A stretch of 64,000 bases of DNA, from NCBI RefSeq assembly GCF_902825235.1, contig NZ_CADEAJ010000002.1:124001-188000 (forward strand). Direction: 5' to 3'. This stretch comes from Bartonella vinsonii subsp. vinsonii. Lineage in GTDB: Bacteria; Pseudomonadota; Alphaproteobacteria; Rhizobiales; Rhizobiaceae. Under the pieces are notes generated by a model. That model searched no databases. It had not been told where the DNA came from and saw only the letters and a program-made list of their open reading frames with translations. Position 1 is the stretch's first letter; each line of letters begins with the position of its first letter. The translations under genes and the position numbers were made by a program. Positions 53,703 through 62,135 of this stretch are shown here, piece by piece.

Positions 53703-54236
53703 CTATATTTCATCTTGAAGTTTCAAGATAATCTCACGGATATTGGTATGATTACTGTAATTATCAAGCCACAAAAGGGGGAGGGATAGGTTTTGACAAT
53801 TTTTTTTATAATTTTTCACGAATTGTAACCATGTACCAATGGGGAGGGCACTATAGTCACTTATTGCTACATGTTTGTGTAAAGCTTTCATGATTCTCAA
53901 GCTTGGAACGTCAGATCCCATAAGGCGGCGGTCGTTTTGTAAACACAATTTGAGCCAGAGTAGTGCAAGAGGTGAGGCCCATTGTTTTCCGTGACACAAA
54001 ACTGATGAAAAAAGAGAGGGGTTTTTTACCGCATAATGAACAGCCCATAAGGCAAAAAAAGAAGGTGCATAGAGAATTGGTTTTCTTGGTGATATACTCC
54101 ATTGATAAGTTGGTTTAATACGATAAAAATACAATGTTGTATCTGGTATGGAAAAGAGAGGTGATGTTTGATAGCATGTTTCAGGTACAGCTAAAAAGAT
54201 TTGCTTTTTGCTCGTCGAATGGGCGCTTTTTTGCAT
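53703..54236 (-). CDS. Unrecognised 177-residue protein
   Basis: A basic protein rich in Leu, Ser and Tyr with no signal peptide. The middle part (ILYAPSFFALWAVHYAVKNP) vaguely recalls the nucleophile-elbow region of alpha/beta hydrolases, and LPLLWLDNYSNH recalls the acid/His part, but the catalytic GxSxG is absent. It may be a degenerate hydrolase or a lineage-specific protein. It runs leftward behind pncA's promoter side, 41 bases upstream of pncA, so the two could be cotranscribed. Confidence 0.5.
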   Translation of the reverse strand: MQKSAHSTSKKQIFLAVPETCYQTSPLFSIPDTTLYFYRIKPTYQWSISPRKPILYAPSFFALWAVHYAVKNPSLFSSVLCHGKQWASPLALLWLKLCLQNDRRLMGSDVPSLRIMKALHKHVAISDYSALPIGTWLQFVKNYKKNCQNLSLPLLWLDNYSNHTNIREIILKLQDEI

Positions 54237-54398
54237 TTAGAACCGTGGTGGGGCTTGTGAGAACGGAAAAAATATATCAATATAAAGCGAAAAGCTTTCA
54301 TTACAATGCAAGCGTTTTTTACCGCACAGTGTAAGAAAAGCAAAAGGTTTCTTTCAAAGTCCTCATCCTTTAATACCGCACAATATAAAGAGAAATTT

Positions 54399-56048
54399 AT
54401 GGCACGTCAATTTATCTATCACATGGCTGGGCTTAACAAGTCTTACGGCAATAAAAAAATTTTAGAAAATATTCATTTGTCTTTTTATCCAGATGCAAAA
54501 ATCGGCATTTTAGGACCGAATGGTGCAGGTAAATCAACTATTTTACGGATTATGGCTGGGCTAGATAAGGAATATACTGGAGAAGCATGGCTTTCTGAAG
54601 GGGCGCGTTGTGGTTATCTGCCGCAAGAGCCTCTTCTTGATACAAGCAAAGATGTGCGTGGCAATGTGATGGAAGGTGTTGCAGATAAACAGGCAATCGT
54701 CGAGCGTTATAATGAATTGATGATGAATTATAGTGAGGAAACGGCTGATGAAAGTGCACGTCTTCAGGATATTATCGACAGCCAGAATCTTTGGGATTTA
54801 GAAAGTCAAGTAGAAATGGCTATGGCGGCTCTTGGTTGTCCACCAGCCAATGAGAGTGTGATAAAGCTTTCAGGAGGTGAGAAGCGGCGTGTTGCTCTTT
54901 GTAAATTGCTTTTGTCAAAACCTGATTTGTTGCTTTTGGATGAACCAACAAACCATTTAGATGCTGAAACGACGGCTTGGCTTGAAAGGCATTTGCGTGA
55001 ATATCCCGGTGCGGTACTTTTGATTACACATGATCGTTATTTTCTCGACAATGTGACAGGTTGGATTTTAGAATTAGATCGCGGGAAAGGTATTCCTTAT
55101 GAGGGGAACTATTCGGCTTATTTGAGGGCGAAAGCTAAGCGTTTGGCTCAGGAAGGTCGGGAAGAGGCTGCGCGTCAGCGTGCCTTGTCGCGTGAGCAAG
55201 AATGGATAGCTTCTAGTCCAAAAGGGCGACAAGCAAAGTCAAAAGCTCGGATTAAGGCCTATGATGAGCTAGTGCAGGCTGCAGGCGAACGTCGTCCTGG
55301 AGAGGCACAAATCATTATTCCTATTGGCGAAAGATTGGGGCATGTTGTTATTGAAGTTGATAACCTTTCTAAAGCATATGGTGCGCGTGTGTTGATTGAT
55401 TCTCTCTCTTTCAAGCTTCCAGCGGGTGGTATTGTCGGAGTCATTGGTGCCAATGGTATGGGAAAGTCTACATTGTTTAAAATGTTGACGGGACAGGAAC
55501 AGCCAGATTCAGGCCAAATACGCATCGGTGAAACAGTTCATATGAGTTACGTTGATCAGAGTCGCGATTCGCTAGCGGGCGATAAAACCGTTTGGGAAGA
55601 AATTTCTGGCGGAAATGACATTATTAAGTTGGGTAAATATGAGATGAATAGCCGCGCTTATTGTGGTGCTTTTAATTTCAAGGGAACAGATCAACAGCAG
55701 AAGGTTGCAAATTTATCAGGTGGGCAGCGTAATCGTGTCCATTTGGCTAAGCTTTTAAAGGAGGGAGGCAATGTTCTTCTCCTTGATGAACCAACAAATG
55801 ACCTTGATACTGAAACATTAGGTGCCTTAGAAGATGCATTGGAAAATTTTGCTGGCTGTGCAGTTATCATATCGCACGATCGTATGTTTCTTGATCGCTT
55901 GGCAACACATATTTTGGCCTTCGAAGGGGATGGGCATGTCGAATGGTTTGAAGGTAATTTTGCCGAATATGAAGCTGATAAGGTTCGCCGGCTTGGTGCG
56001 GACGCTTTTAATCCTAAGCGTGTGAATTATAAGCCACTTACACGCTAG
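54399..56048 (+). CDS. ettA: Energy-dependent translational throttle protein EttA (ABC-F)
   Basis: Ribosome-binding ABC-F ATPase that gates the first peptide bond according to energy state. 549 residues with two ABC domains: Walker A GPNGAGKST and signature LSGGEKRRVAL; second Walker A GANGMGKST and LSGGQRNRVHLA; DEPTNHLD and DEPTNDLD. The inter-domain linker carries QEWIASSPKGRQAKSKARI as in EttA. The frame is open from 54306, but ATG 54399 (MARQFIYHMAGL) matches the family start. Confidence 0.95.
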   Translation: MARQFIYHMAGLNKSYGNKKILENIHLSFYPDAKIGILGPNGAGKSTILRIMAGLDKEYTGEAWLSEGARCGYLPQEPLLDTSKDVRGNVMEGVADKQAIVERYNELMMNYSEETADESARLQDIIDSQNLWDLESQVEMAMAALGCPPANESVIKLSGGEKRRVALCKLLLSKPDLLLLDEPTNHLDAETTAWLERHLREYPGAVLLITHDRYFLDNVTGWILELDRGKGIPYEGNYSAYLRAKAKRLAQEGREEAARQRALSREQEWIASSPKGRQAKSKARIKAYDELVQAAGERRPGEAQIIIPIGERLGHVVIEVDNLSKAYGARVLIDSLSFKLPAGGIVGVIGANGMGKSTLFKMLTGQEQPDSGQIRIGETVHMSYVDQSRDSLAGDKTVWEEISGGNDIIKLGKYEMNSRAYCGAFNFKGTDQQQKVANLSGGQRNRVHLAKLLKEGGNVLLLDEPTNDLDTETLGALEDALENFAGCAVIISHDRMFLDRLATHILAFEGDGHVEWFEGNFAEYEADKVRRLGADAFNPKRVNYKPLTR

Positions 56049-56468
56049 AATTTCTTATCTTTTTTTGAAATTCATTGAGAAAATGGTGATGCTATTTGGT
56101 ATTAGCTTTATTGTCATAAAAGAGAGAGAATCTACCATATTATAAGGTTTTTATTCGTTATTTCAAGATAAGAATCATAGTGTGGAATCCTAATGATATT
56201 TTTCACGCAATACGTGGTTATGTTTTATATGTTGGTGATGTATATGAGAACTTGTTACACATCAGGTTATATGGAGGGGCGTAAGTCTTCATAGGCAGTT
56301 TGCAGGTTACAATGCAAGTAACTTCGGTCTTGTTGTAGGGAATAGTGGGAAGGAGTGTTGTTTGTTTTTTATATAACAGAAAACAATATCAACAGAAGTG
56401 ATGCAACTCTATGCCTTCTTCTTCATTTTCTATTCGTAGGAAATAAATGTTTCTCTGAGAGAATAGTG
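56049..56468. other. Spacer between ettA and ArsR-methyltransferase gene
   Basis: 420 bases. An upstream extension of the next frame (56355-56468) is hydrophobic, unlike the family, and not taken as coding. No RNA element recognised. Confidence 0.4.
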
Positions 56469-57407
56469 ATGAAAAAACCAGTAAGTTTGGATGCACTGAT
56501 TATACTGTTGAAAACGATAGCGGAGATAAGTCGTTTACGTATTCTTGCGCTCTTGTGTCAGGATGATTTAACAATTTCTGATTTTATTTTTATCCTTGGC
56601 CAGTCGCAATCGCATGTATCGCGGCATTTGCATTTATTATATGAGGCAGGGGTGATTGCGTGTTATCAAAAGAGGGAACAGACTTATTTTAAGTTTTGTT
56701 CCAGCTGTTTTGGTAGAGACATTGTGATGGCTGCTCTTTCAGCTTTGCCAAAGCACGATGTGATGTTCGCGTGTGATTTAGAACGTTTGGTGGATGTTAA
56801 AAAACAGCGCCAAACAATCGGGAGACAGTATTTTTTAAAAAAGACAGCACAGTGGGAAGCATTACAGTTATCCTATATTGCAAACCCGATTGTGGAAAAT
56901 GCCTTACTTGAAATTATTGGCGATAAACCATTTGAGGCCATGATGGCTATCGGTACAGATACAGGCTCTCTCTTAAAATTGTTTTCAGGTCTTTATAGGC
57001 GTGCAGTTGAAGTGGCATTGGATGACGATATTTTGCATTTATCTGTTGGAGACACAACTTTTGATTTGGTCATTCTTCATTGGGTTTTACATTATCTTGA
57101 GAATCCTAAAATGGCTCTTAATGAGGTTGCACGTGTTTTGCGTCCTCAGGGACGTTTGTTGATTGTAGATTTTGTTTGCGGTAAAGTTGAGGCTTCATAT
57201 TCTTACCATGCTCATAGATATCTTAGACTTTCAGATTCACAAATAGAACAATGGCTTGAAAATGCCGGGCTTATTCTGGAACAAACAGTGTGTCTTGCTC
57301 CTATGGAAAATGAAAAGAAGGAGGGACTCGTGGTTAAGCTTTGGCTTGCACGTGATCCACGTTTACTGGTAGATGATCTTAAAGATAAAAAAGTACAGTT
57401 TGCATAA
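56469..57407 (+). CDS. ArsR-family regulator fused to a methyltransferase domain
   Basis: About 312 residues: an ArsR winged helix (residues 5-90: ISRLRILALLCQDDLTISDF and QSQSHVSRHLHLLYEAGV) followed by a class I methyltransferase-like domain ending VILHWVLHYLENPKMALNEV and ARVLRPQGRLLIVDF. In Rhizobiales such fusions sit near metF/metH and sense S-adenosyl-homocysteine or methionine status. Here motif I reads MAIGTDTGSLLKLF instead of DxGxGxG. About 30 residues usually found between motif I and the LHYL segment are missing, so SAM binding is doubtful. ATG 56469 is chosen as the family start. Confidence 0.82.
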   Translation: MKKPVSLDALIILLKTIAEISRLRILALLCQDDLTISDFIFILGQSQSHVSRHLHLLYEAGVIACYQKREQTYFKFCSSCFGRDIVMAALSALPKHDVMFACDLERLVDVKKQRQTIGRQYFLKKTAQWEALQLSYIANPIVENALLEIIGDKPFEAMMAIGTDTGSLLKLFSGLYRRAVEVALDDDILHLSVGDTTFDLVILHWVLHYLENPKMALNEVARVLRPQGRLLIVDFVCGKVEASYSYHAHRYLRLSDSQIEQWLENAGLILEQTVCLAPMENEKKEGLVVKLWLARDPRLLVDDLKDKKVQFA

Positions 57408-58029
57408 TCATATTGTTTAACGTGTTGTATTTTTTGATTTTTCTCAATTAAAGGCGCGAGAGTTTTTGTTAAGTCTTTGAAAAGTCATCGCTTTTTTACG
57501 CATTGTATTTTTTGCATGGGATTACTGATGCTTCAATCTGTGTTTGTAAGGGATATCTCTAAAGGCACTTTTATAAAACTAAGGCCGTAAGGGCAGTCAT
57601 TTATAATGTATTTGAATTTGTTGCTGGTTATAAAATAACCTGTTCTCATTTTAATCCTCGATGATAAATGATTCGGAATAAATGACGTTCGAAAAGGCTT
57701 AATTATATAAACTTAAAAGAGCTAAAAGGCTCATGATCTAGATTATGGATTATTTCTGTTTTTATGCTTTTTATAAGGGAAGTTTATACAAACTGGAGCT
57801 TCTGGAAAAATATGAAAATGATGATGGTCATAGATTCGTATTGATGATTCCTAGAATAAAATTGCTTCAAATTGGATCATTTTGAATATTTTTTGCCTAA
57901 TTTTTTCCATTTTTAAACGATTTGTAATTTTTTTTGTCTTTTTTTGCCTAGAAGGTGATAAGAATTTCTTGTTGTTTAAAATATTTTATTCCATAGCAAA
58001 GATATTGCATCAGCTATCTTAATAGTTGA
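57408..58029. other. Spacer left of the candidate C-rich RNA
   Basis: About 620 AT-rich bases. No gene, terminator or named motif. Confidence 0.4.
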
Positions 58030-58056
58030 TGTAAGAAGACGATCAGGGAACCTCCT

Positions 58057-58067
58057 CCCCCCCCCCC
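58057..58067 (+). repeat. C11 homopolymer
   Basis: Eleven consecutive C in an otherwise AT-rich spacer, inside the loop of the candidate small RNA. Length is likely unstable. Confidence 0.95.
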
Positions 58068-58090
58068 GCGTGGATCCCTTAGATTGTCTG

Positions 58091-58118
58091 GCCTGACTGA
58101 GGATTTCCTCAGTCAGGC
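58091..58118 (+). terminator. Strong hairpin, probable terminator of the C-rich RNA
   Basis: 12-13-bp perfect stem with a 2-4-base loop, followed by a weak T-rich tail (TTTATGTG). Confidence 0.65.
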
Positions 58119-58329
58119 TTTATGTGTAAGGTTTGTTAAAGTCTTATAAGGGGGAGGGTATAGGCACATAGCATTGTGTGGCGTAGAGTGAAGATAATAG
58201 TTAAGAGCTGTTTGGCAGGGGGTGCTGTTACGTTATGCACTCATAAATACATTGTTCTTAATTAAAGATTTGTTAGGTATTGCTAGGGATTTTTTTTCTT
58301 TGCAGAATTTGGTACATAGGTAAGAGATA

Positions 58330-58704
58330 ATGGGGTTTTGCTGGCATCGTGTCGTTTTCAGCTTGTTTATATTTTTCATTTTTGTTGCCAGTCTTTTCGC
58401 TTCTCGAAATATTGCAGTTCATAAGTTTTTATTCGGTCGTTCTTTTTTTTCTCAGCAGGTTGATGTTACAGAGGAAATGCTTCTAGAGAGATTGGCGGTA
58501 TTGTTTCCAGATATTATAATGCAACTCTCTAAACTGAATCCTGAGCAACAGAAGCAGTTGATTGAAGAATTCCGTCGAGATGTAGTTTCTGCTGCATCTG
58601 CAAATGGTCAAAGTAGTGAACAGGCTCGTAAGTTGGGTGAAACTGTTGTTGTGGTTCTATCAAAAGCGATTCTACATCCTTCCATTGCTGATGCTTATTT
58701 TTAG
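58330..58704 (+). CDS. Small secreted or membrane-anchored protein of unknown function
   Basis: 124 residues: an N-terminal membrane helix or signal (VVFSLFIFFIFVASLFASRN), then a polar helical part (VTEEMLLERLAVLFPDIIMQ, LNPEQQKQLIEEFRRDVVS) and a hydrophobic end. A TAAGAGATA stretch precedes ATG 58330. No family recognised. Codon use is like the neighbouring genes. The downstream inverted repeat GATCTTAA/TTAAGATC (58729-58736, 58763-58770) followed by TTTA may end the transcript. Confidence 0.55.
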   Translation: MGFCWHRVVFSLFIFFIFVASLFASRNIAVHKFLFGRSFFSQQVDVTEEMLLERLAVLFPDIIMQLSKLNPEQQKQLIEEFRRDVVSAASANGQSSEQARKLGETVVVVLSKAILHPSIADAYF

Positions 58705-59509
58705 TTTTTTAAAAATGTACTTTTGTGTGATCTTAAGGGTGTTTTTGGGCTTTTCGTGAATTTTAAGATCTTTACTCATTGTATAAGTCCTAAAGATGGG
58801 GGGGAATGTGCAAGCTTGGTGGTAGGAAAATATTTGCATGAAAATGAGTGATGTGAATTTTTATTCAGGCAGTTTTGGGATTTTTATCTTGCTTCTTTAT
58901 AGAATTTTCTAAAAAACAGATAGACATAATTATTAAGTTTTGTTATAGAGTCTAAAATTAATATGTTTATGTATATTGGTGTGCTTCCTATGCGCGATGT
59001 TAATTTTGGTAGATAGCTTGTTTAGCAGAGCTTTTTTGGTAGCCAGTATTTATCAGCCAATGGAAAGCGTTAATAGCGGTTTTTATTCCAAGTCAGACTT
59101 TTGTGTTATCAAGGGACCTTGGTGAAGGCGTTCTTGTTTATCTTGCTTTTTGCAATTATGGAATTGACCTTATAAAGGATTTTAATAATCATATGTAAAA
59201 AATAGTAGAGGCATTTTTAATACTGTTTTCGGTTGCTAAAATTTGAGTGTGTTGTCATTATATCAACAATTTGTAGAGTATATTATCTTTTTTAGCACGT
59301 TAAAACTTTCATTATAGTTTCTTTGTTTTTCGATGTTTTATGAGATATAGAAAGATATATTGAGTAACTTTCTTCGGTTACAAAAAAATATCTTGAAATT
59401 GTCTTAATATTTTCATTTTCAAGCCGCTCTTTAGCTTTCTTTTTCTGTAGAATGCGTCCGCAATACCATTGCGGTTAGGATTTGAGAATGTCTGAGTGAA
59501 GAGAAAAAA
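58705..59509. other. Spacer upstream of lytic transglycosylase
   Basis: About 800 AT-rich bases. Apart from the weak hairpin at 58729-58770 no element is supported. Confidence 0.4.
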
Positions 59510-60019
59510 ATGCAAATTTTGAAACTCCTTTTAAATACAGCATTTGCTGTATTTTTTGTGTTTGATATAAGTTGGACTCATACGAGCTTAAATGTTGCAG
59601 GTTCAAATAAAAGCTCAGTGACTCCTTCTTCTAAGATTCCTGCTCGTCCTTATGAATTTCTTATTCAGAAATTTGCAAATAAGTATAATGTTCCTGTTAA
59701 CTTAGCGCATGCTGTTGTAAGAATTGAGAGTAATTATAAGGCACGTATAAAAGGAGCTGCTGGCGAAATAGGTTTGATGCAAATTAAACCATCTACTGCG
59801 CGAGGATTGGGTTTTAATGGTTCTGTCCAAGATCTTTATGATCCTGCAACCAATCTTGAATATGGTATGCGTTATTTGGCGCGGGCATATACACTCAGTG
59901 GTGGAAATACGTGTGGTACAATCCTTAAATATAATGCAGGTCATGGGGCAAGAAAAATGAATTCCATTTCAGCAAAATATTGTTCAAAGGTAAAAACTTA
60001 TCTGGCTTCATTAAAATAA
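59510..60019 (+). CDS. Lytic transglycosylase (SLT domain)
   Basis: A 169-residue secreted enzyme that cleaves peptidoglycan between MurNAc and GlcNAc. It has a signal peptide (LLLNTAFAVFFVFDISW), then an SLT domain at residues ~50-165. Catalytic Glu is in AVVRIESNYK, with GLMQIKPSTARGLGF, DPATNLEYGMRYL and YNAGHG all typical. It is short, without extra domains, as in specialised transglycosylases of secretion systems. It lies just left of rnpB. Confidence 0.9.
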   Translation: MQILKLLLNTAFAVFFVFDISWTHTSLNVAGSNKSSVTPSSKIPARPYEFLIQKFANKYNVPVNLAHAVVRIESNYKARIKGAAGEIGLMQIKPSTARGLGFNGSVQDLYDPATNLEYGMRYLARAYTLSGGNTCGTILKYNAGHGARKMNSISAKYCSKVKTYLASLK

Positions 60020-60104
60020 AAAGTGCCTTGAAGGTGCTATGTTTGCTTGAAAATATCTTGAAGGTGCTATTTGCACGTGACGAAAAATGTTTTATAAAGG
60101 ATGT

Positions 60105-60495
60105 GTCAGTCGGCTGGGCAGCCGCGCTTGTTTCATGCTTAAAGGCGTGCAGGTGAGGAAAGTCCGGGCTCCACGGAAAAACGGTGCCGGGTAACACCCG
60201 GCGGGGGCGACCCTAGGGAAAGTGCCACAGAAAGCAAACCGCCTATTTTTATAGGTAAGGGTGAAAGGGTGGGGTAAGAGCCCACCGCGCATTCAGTAAT
60301 GAATGTGGCAAGGTAAACCCCACCGGGAGCAAGACCAAATAGAAATGACGCGCAAGGCTTAACTTGCAGCCGGTTTCCGGGCGAGTCATTCGGGTAGGTT
60401 GCACGAGGCGGATGGTAACATCCGTCCCAGATGAATGGTTGCCATGGAAAGTGTGAGCTTTACCATACAGAACCCGGCTTATAGGCCGACTGATA
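60105..60495 (+). ncRNA. rnpB: RNase P RNA
   Basis: Catalytic RNA that matures tRNA 5' ends. P1 is visible as CAGTCGGC (60107-60114) with GCCGACTG (60485-60492). The conserved core is present: GAGGAAAGTCCGGGCTCC after P2/P3, GGGTAACACCCGGCGGGGGC, AGAAAGCAAACCGCC, and near the 3' end CATACAGAACCCGGCTTA. About 390 bases, bacterial type A as in other alphaproteobacteria. Confidence 0.95.
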
Positions 60496-60684
60496 TTTCA
60501 TGATTGAATTCTCTTTGATTGATAGTGTCATGAATTTTTCTATGAAGTGTATACTCAAATGAAGAGTATTTTTTTACAACTATAACATTTCTTTAAGTAT
60601 ACTGCATTAGAATGTGCATCAGGTTCACTTTCGCTTTCATTGTGATAGATATGAGAGTTAAAGTTTTAGGTATTCTGACGTCAA

Positions 60685-61734
60685 TTGCCTTTGGTGGCTG
60701 TTGATTTGAAGAAGCATAAATCAAGACGGATTATTTTGACAAAACAAGTTCATAAAGCTGAACGCCATATTCCAGTGTTGTTACAGCCAGTTTTAGCTGG
60801 GCTTATGCCATTGGTTGGAGCAAGAGTGATTGATGGCACCTTTGGTGCTGGTGGTTATACACGTGCTCTGTTAAAAGAGGGAGCAGAGGTTATTGCTCTT
60901 GATCGTGATCCTCATGCTATTAGCGAAGGACAATCGCTTGTTGATGAATTTTTTCCAAGACTTCGTTTGGTGCAAATGGAATTTTCACAGTTGGATCGCA
61001 TCGTTGAAGAAAAGGTAGATGCTGTTATTTTAGATATTGGTGTCTCTTCAAGGCAGCTTGATGAAGCTGAGAGGGGCTTTTCTTTTCAAAAAGATGGTCC
61101 ATTAGATATGCGAATGGCTCAGACTGGTTTTACTGCCGCAGATGTTGTGAATCGTTTAAAAGGGAATGAGTTAGCTCGAATCTTTAAAATATTAGGAGAG
61201 GAACGCTATGCGGGTCGAATTGCACGGATGATTGAAAAGCGTCGCTGCATTCAGCCCTTTTTACGTACAGGTGATCTTGCTCACGCTATCGAAACATTGG
61301 TGGGCCGTAAAAGCGGAGACCGCATTCATCCTGCAACGCGTGTTTTTCAGGCTCTTCGCATTTATGTTAATGATGAAATTAGTGAACTTGCGCGTGGCTT
61401 ATTTGCTGCTGAACGTGTTTTAAAAGCAGGAGGCCGTTTAGGTGTTGTGAGTTTTCATTCTCTTGAAGATCGTATGGTTAAAAGATTTTTTTCTGCTCGT
61501 TCAGGAGAGCGTGTGAGATCGCGCTATCTTCCTGAAGTAGAGACGGCTCCAGCAACATTTTTTCCTTTGTTTAAAGGTGGCATAACTGCAAATGAAGAGG
61601 AGTTGCAGCAAAATCCTCGTTCACGTTCTGCGCGATTGCGTATTGGTGTACGCACAAAGGCAGAGAGCCTTAGCACAGATATGAAATTATTTGGTATGGC
61701 AGAGATTGCTCGTTTTGAAGGCAGCAAGAAATGA
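60685..61734 (+). CDS. rsmH: 16S rRNA (cytosine1402-N4)-methyltransferase
   Basis: RsmH/MraW methylates C1402 of 16S rRNA, and its gene is near the start of the dcw cluster. About 349 residues: [16 protein letters not shown]-binding [44 protein letters not shown], and [17 protein letters not shown]. No ATG precedes the conserved region in frame; possible starts are TTG 60685 or GTG 60694. It overlaps ftsL by 4 bases. No mraZ lies between rnpB and this gene. Confidence 0.93.
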   Translation: MPLVAVDLKKHKSRRIILTKQVHKAERHIPVLLQPVLAGLMPLVGARVIDGTFGAGGYTRALLKEGAEVIALDRDPHAISEGQSLVDEFFPRLRLVQMEFSQLDRIVEEKVDAVILDIGVSSRQLDEAERGFSFQKDGPLDMRMAQTGFTAADVVNRLKGNELARIFKILGEERYAGRIARMIEKRRCIQPFLRTGDLAHAIETLVGRKSGDRIHPATRVFQALRIYVNDEISELARGLFAAERVLKAGGRLGVVSFHSLEDRMVKRFFSARSGERVRSRYLPEVETAPATFFPLFKGGITANEEELQQNPRSRSARLRIGVRTKAESLSTDMKLFGMAEIARFEGSKK

Positions 61735-62135
61735 CAGTTTTTCGTACATTTGATATGATTTTAGTGATGATTATGATTTGTATGGCAGGTCTTACTTATA
61801 AGGTAAAATATGATGTTCAAAAACGGATAAGCGAAATTCGTCGTCTTGAACATGAAATTGCTGCAGAAAAAAATACGGTGAATTTGCTTCATGCTGAATG
61901 GGCCGTGATGATAGAGCCTTCACGCATGCAAAAACTTGCAAGGCGTTATCAAAAAGAGCTTGGTTTAGAGATTATACAGCCTCGCCAAATTGTGGAATTT
62001 GAGGATATTCCGGCACGTGATCATGATCAAATTGAAGAAGTCATTAAACAAAATATCTTGGAGGAAAGTAAGGATATTTTGGCGAATAATCATGCTTCTC
62101 AGGTAAATGGCGGTGTTCAAAAAGGCGTGCAGTGA
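61731..62135 (+). CDS. ftsL: Cell division protein FtsL
   Basis: A 134-residue bitopic membrane protein: one N-terminal helix ([17 protein letters not shown]), a periplasmic coiled coil ([20 protein letters not shown]) and the [16 protein letters not shown] segment seen in alphaproteobacterial FtsL. The C-terminal tail is acidic and lineage-specific. It overlaps both rsmH (4 bases) and ftsI, so translation is coupled. Confidence 0.85.
   Translation: MTVFRTFDMILVMIMICMAGLTYKVKYDVQKRISEIRRLEHEIAAEKNTVNLLHAEWAVMIEPSRMQKLARRYQKELGLEIIQPRQIVEFEDIPARDHDQIEEVIKQNILEESKDILANNHASQVNGGVQKGVQ

Larger units (their letters stand above)
58030..58122 (+). ncRNA. Candidate anti-Shine-Dalgarno small RNA with C-rich loop
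   Basis: Arms GACGATCAGGGA (58038-58049) and TCCCTTAGATTGTC (58076-58089) pair with small bulges and enclose a loop CCTCCT followed by eleven C (58057-58067). A perfect 12-13-bp hairpin GCCTGACTGAGGA/TCCTCAGTCAGGC follows (58091-58118) with a TTTATG tail. An exposed CCUCCU can pair with AGGAGG ribosome-binding sites. Rhizobial alpha-r14/cuckoo and CcsR-type RNAs show CCUCCUCCC in hairpin loops. Homology is inferred from this architecture. Confidence 0.45.

Noticed and set aside
60026..60071. Direct repeat CTTGAAGGTGCTAT twice before rnpB
   Set aside because: Only two short copies; possibly the 3' end signal of the transglycosylase gene, not enough for a repeat family or CRISPR.
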